The translations under genes and the position numbers were made by a program. From Bradyrhizobium roseum (GTDB lineage: Bacteria; Pseudomonadota; Alphaproteobacteria; Rhizobiales; Xanthobacteraceae), in the NCBI RefSeq assembly GCF_030413175.1, contig NZ_CP129212.1:4936450-5000449 (forward strand): a stretch of 64,000 nucleotides of DNA, in the 5' to 3' direction. Under the pieces are notes generated by a model that was not told the DNA's origin, searched no databases, and saw only the letters and a list, made by a program, of their open reading frames with translations. How positions within the stretch are numbered: position 1 is the first letter of the stretch; every line of letters begins with the position of its first letter. Shown in pieces: positions 61,984-64,000 of the stretch.

Positions 61984-62017
61984 AAAGAAAAAGGGAGGAT
62001 GCTGAGAACATCCTCCC
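61984..62017 (-). terminator. Orphan intrinsic terminator on the minus strand
   Basis: The stem GGGAGGATG with CATCCTCCC (9 bp) around a seven-base loop is followed on the minus strand by TTTTTCTTT. No minus-strand protein gene ends here. Confidence 0.82.
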
Positions 62018-62180
62018 TCGTCTCGCTGATCTTCTCGCGCCCTGGAGCCGGGATCACATCCCCACCCCTCCCCGCGCGATGACCAAACTGTTTGAGCCAC
62101 CTGTGTACCAACTGCGCCGGGAAATCGTTCAGACAATCCGGCACCGTCCGATGCGTTCCACACTACGCGCAGGACCCCGC
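61984..62180 (-). ncRNA. Putative small RNA ending at the orphan terminator
   Basis: The terminator at 61984-62017 implies a minus-strand transcript that begins upstream, where no protein-coding gene is supported. A CtrA box at 62198-62213 and the bases after it could be the promoter, giving an RNA of about 170-200 bases. Short local hairpins are visible (for example GGGA-TCCC at about 62050 and GCCGG-CCGGC near 62125). The 5' end is a guess. I cannot match it to 6S, SRP or another known RNA by eye. Confidence 0.45.
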
Positions 62181-62197
62181 GCTAGACAACGACGTCG

Positions 62198-62213
62198 TTA
62201 ATTTAAAGTTAAC
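62198..62213. promoter_or_regulatory. CtrA box
   Basis: TTAATTTAAAGTTAAC gives TTAA, seven bases, TTAAC, the CtrA consensus on the plus strand; the complement also fits TTAA-N7-TTAA. It sits between the putative small RNA (minus) and the small operon at 62398 (plus), so either could be its target. Confidence 0.65.
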
Positions 62214-62397
62214 GACGAAGCGCTGACCGCTTTTCAGAAAACAGCAGCACTCCAAGTAGCTTCGCAAAAATCACGATGGCTGATCGAGAACGCGAGGAGC
62301 GAGAAAAGTCTCACGTGAGGGATTCGTTCGTGGTCCGGGCCACACGGTTGTACTTCCAAAAACTGCCAGTCTCGCTTTGTTGCTATTAGAGGTTGTC

Positions 62398-62643
62398 GTG
62401 CTAGACACCGGGACTATGGCCGGGAGGAAAGCGGTGGAAGGCTGGCGGGTCGTGGAGTTTGGTCCTCATTCGTTTGGGATTGAGCACGGTACAGACAAGG
62501 TTCTCGTCGGAGCTATCGACCTGATTGGCGGGCTCTGGCATGTGGATATCCTTCGGCCGAGCGGCACCATCAACGGCAATTTCGCCGAATACGCCGCTGC
62601 TCTTGCTTTCGTCGAGATTGCGTTCGCCGAAACGTCAATATGA
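62398..62643 (+). CDS. Small hypothetical protein, first of a two-gene unit
   Basis: 81 residues from GTG 62398 with GAGG five bases upstream. The sequence (WRVVEFGPHSFGIEHGTDKVLVGAIDLIGGLWHVDIL) suggests a small beta-rich cytoplasmic domain; no signal or membrane helix. Its stop overlaps the ATG of the next gene (ATGA), so translation is coupled. No family recognised. Confidence 0.6.
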   Translation: MLDTGTMAGRKAVEGWRVVEFGPHSFGIEHGTDKVLVGAIDLIGGLWHVDILRPSGTINGNFAEYAAALAFVEIAFAETSI

Positions 62644-63005
62644 CCGCAGCGAAAGTTATCGCCGTCGGCCTCGGCCTTTACGCAATCTATCTGCCTGTAG
62701 CCTGGCTCATGCATCGAAACTATGAGCTTCCCCCGACACCCTTGGGCAATCCCGTCGAGATGCTGCTGGCCTTCCACCGCGACGAGCCCGATCATTTTGT
62801 GGCGCGGTCCCATATCTTTCGCACGACGGTTTTTCCCGACACTTCGCGAATTTCCGTCTACGAAAACCTGACGCCGCTACCCAAGGGGCAAGTCGGCTTC
62901 ACGCCAGATCTGGGCGTCTACATCATCCGCCTCAAGACGAGTGACGGTTCTGATCCGCGATCCAATGGGCGCCGGTACTGGGTCGTTGGCGCTCAGGGCG
63001 GCTGA
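62640..63005 (+). CDS. Small membrane-anchored protein, second of the unit
   Basis: 121 residues starting in an ATGA overlap with the preceding gene. One N-terminal membrane helix (VIAVGLGLYAIYLPVAWLM) is followed by an approximately 95-residue domain (FHRDEPDHFVARSHIFRTTVFPD, LGVYIIRLKTSDGSDPRSNGRRYWVVG). The helix is probably uncleaved. No family recognised. Confidence 0.65.
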   Translation: MTAAKVIAVGLGLYAIYLPVAWLMHRNYELPPTPLGNPVEMLLAFHRDEPDHFVARSHIFRTTVFPDTSRISVYENLTPLPKGQVGFTPDLGVYIIRLKTSDGSDPRSNGRRYWVVGAQGG

Positions 63006-63417
63006 GCAACTGACCTGCGTCTACCCCAGCCGGTTGCACGCGAGTAACGCGATCCAATTCAGCATCGACCCGACCGGATTCCTCAGCACGCTCGCAATGC
63101 GCCGTCACGGCAACCTTGCCACACTGGTCCGCCCTCGCCGCAGGTTCGCGATCGGCATCAAGGCTGGCGATCGGGAAGCCGCAAGACAGTCGCTCCAGGT
63201 CACGGCAAGCCCCCCGGGGGAGACACATAAGTTACCGATCCCTTAACGGACATAGTGAATTTAACGTTAACGACGCAAAGCCGTCTCCCGCGCGGCCAAA
63301 TCGCGTTCCCGGCATGGACGCTGCAAAGCCCCTGCTGCACAACACGCCGGGGAAGCGTGTTGCGCAAAAGCGGGACAGAACTGTCTCGCGGAGCAACCCG
63401 GGGGCGAGGATCAGTTC
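63006..63417. other. Intergenic stretch upstream of the PAS protein
   Basis: About 410 bases without a supported gene. It contains the palindrome TTAACGTTAA at 63261-63270, sharing GTTAACGACG with the CtrA site near 62200. That sequence has half-sites but not the seven-base spacing, so I treat it as a possible weak element only. Confidence 0.4.
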
Positions 63418-63972
63418 ATGAAACACCCATCGAGCCGCGATTTCTTCGCCTATTGGGATGCGAAGCGCGGCGATGCGCGGGCGCCGGACCGCAGCGAGAT
63501 CGAACCCGGCGCGGTGCGCGAGCTGCTCGGCGACATCTTCGTGCTTTCCTACGACAGCGACGCCGGCTATCCGTTCCGCGTCGCTGGAACGCGGGTCAGC
63601 GCCCTGCTCGGCCGCGACCTCAAGGATACGAGTTTTGCCGCGCTGTTCACCCCGGACAGCCGCCTCGAGATCGAGGACGTCGTCAGCCACGTGGCCGAGG
63701 AAATGCTGCCGGCCATCGCCGGCATCACCGCCACCTCGGACGACGGGACGACCGCTCATCTGGAGCTGCTGCTGCTGCCGTTCAACAATCGCGCCCATGC
63801 ACCGGTCAGCCTGACCGGCGTGCTGGCTCCATTCGAAAGCGACCTCTGCACGATTTCCGATTTCAAGGTGACGTCGTGGCGCTACCTGCACCGGCCGCAA
63901 AAACTCGTGCCACGCGCCTTGCGCAAGCTCGCCATCGCGCGCGGCTTCATGGTGTATGAGGGCTTGCGGTAA
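63418..63972 (+). CDS. PAS-domain protein (DUF1457, MopJ-like)
   Basis: 184 residues. The single PAS-like domain of DUF1457: RDFFAYWDAKRGDARAPDRSEIEPGAVRELLGDIFVLSYDSDAGYPFRVAGTRVSALLGRDLKDTSFAALF at the N-terminus and, later, LLLLPFNNRAHAPVSLTGVLAPFES. Such proteins in alphaproteobacteria (MopJ in Caulobacter) link stress or nutrient state to motility and the cell cycle. Nearby TTAA elements fit CtrA control in principle. It ends 28 bases before the window edge. Confidence 0.86.
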   Translation: MKHPSSRDFFAYWDAKRGDARAPDRSEIEPGAVRELLGDIFVLSYDSDAGYPFRVAGTRVSALLGRDLKDTSFAALFTPDSRLEIEDVVSHVAEEMLPAIAGITATSDDGTTAHLELLLLPFNNRAHAPVSLTGVLAPFESDLCTISDFKVTSWRYLHRPQKLVPRALRKLAIARGFMVYEGLR

Positions 63973-64000
63973 GGCGGTAGCGCTATCGCGACAGCAGGTT

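Noticed and set aside
63243..63275. TTAA-rich palindrome upstream of the PAS/DUF1457 gene
   Set aside because: Half-sites lack the seven-base spacing of a CtrA box; could be chance or a different factor's site.
1..64000. CRISPR arrays, rRNA genes and insertion sequences
   Set aside because: I looked for regular repeats, rRNA-like stretches and transposase genes and saw none apart from the serine recombinase and the palindromic repeats listed.

Overview
The window looks like a chromosomal segment of a Bradyrhizobium-type alphaproteobacterium (Bradyrhizobium, or a close relative such as Rhodopseudomonas or Nitrobacter). The evidence is the GC-rich third codon positions, the Omp2b-type porin with its mature start after an ADLP cleavage site, Omp25-like small barrels, palindromic repeats of a kind I associate with this group, and CtrA-type boxes (TTAA-N7-TTAA). 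Most of the window is ordinary chromosome: single genes or two-gene units, many of them secreted or membrane proteins.

Layout. 1-5.6 kb: the end of a sulfatase/phosphonate monoester hydrolase, a divergent AraC regulator and methyltransferase, an orphan TctC-type binding protein, and a Ni/Co transporter. 5.6-6.5 kb: a decayed dienelactone hydrolase and a small exported protein. 6.6-10.4 kb: tRNA-Thr(TGT), followed by a 3.7-kb island bounded by a 43-bp direct repeat of the tRNA 3' end. The island carries a Fic protein with a small upstream partner, a frameshifted small gene, a serine recombinase, and two tandem paralogous small membrane proteins, the first with its Shine-Dalgarno sequence inside a hairpin. 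10.4-21 kb: a methyltransferase, porin, MarR regulator, two alpha/beta hydrolases (one without a nucleophile serine), an SCP2-like protein, an Omp25-like barrel and several small exported proteins. 21-31 kb: an S10 carboxypeptidase, an exported protein paired with a CHASE2-adenylate cyclase, a caspase-domain protein and an unusual double-barrel outer-membrane protein. 31-35 kb: NAD kinase, a stand-alone receiver, an HPt protein and a DUF2336 protein. 35-45 kb: amidase, AraC regulator, lytic transglycosylase under a consensus CtrA box, folE-hisI, an IscU-like scaffold, a ClpP-fold periplasmic protein, yidD, and an amino-acid permease coupled to an exported protein. 45-54 kb: an alpha/beta hydrolase, a quinone-oxidoreductase-type dehydrogenase with an MddA/NnrU-like membrane methyltransferase, divergent from a BTAD-hydrolase fusion regulator, then GNAT, thrS and nitroreductase. 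54-64 kb: a matrixin-type metalloprotease, a PAS-GGDEF-EAL protein, patatin, CBS, rhomboid, a probable small RNA with its own terminator, and a PAS/DUF1457 protein.

How it fits together. Housekeeping functions (thrS, tRNA-Thr, nadK, folE, hisI, yidD) are scattered among envelope and signalling genes: c-di-GMP, cAMP, a receiver/HPt pair and CtrA boxes. The only clear horizontally acquired block is the tRNA-Thr island. It is the best candidate for something undescribed: a very small element whose only recombinase is a short serine recombinase, yet which sits in a tRNA gene in the manner usual for tyrosine integrases. All assignments were made by reading translated sequence; no database search was run.
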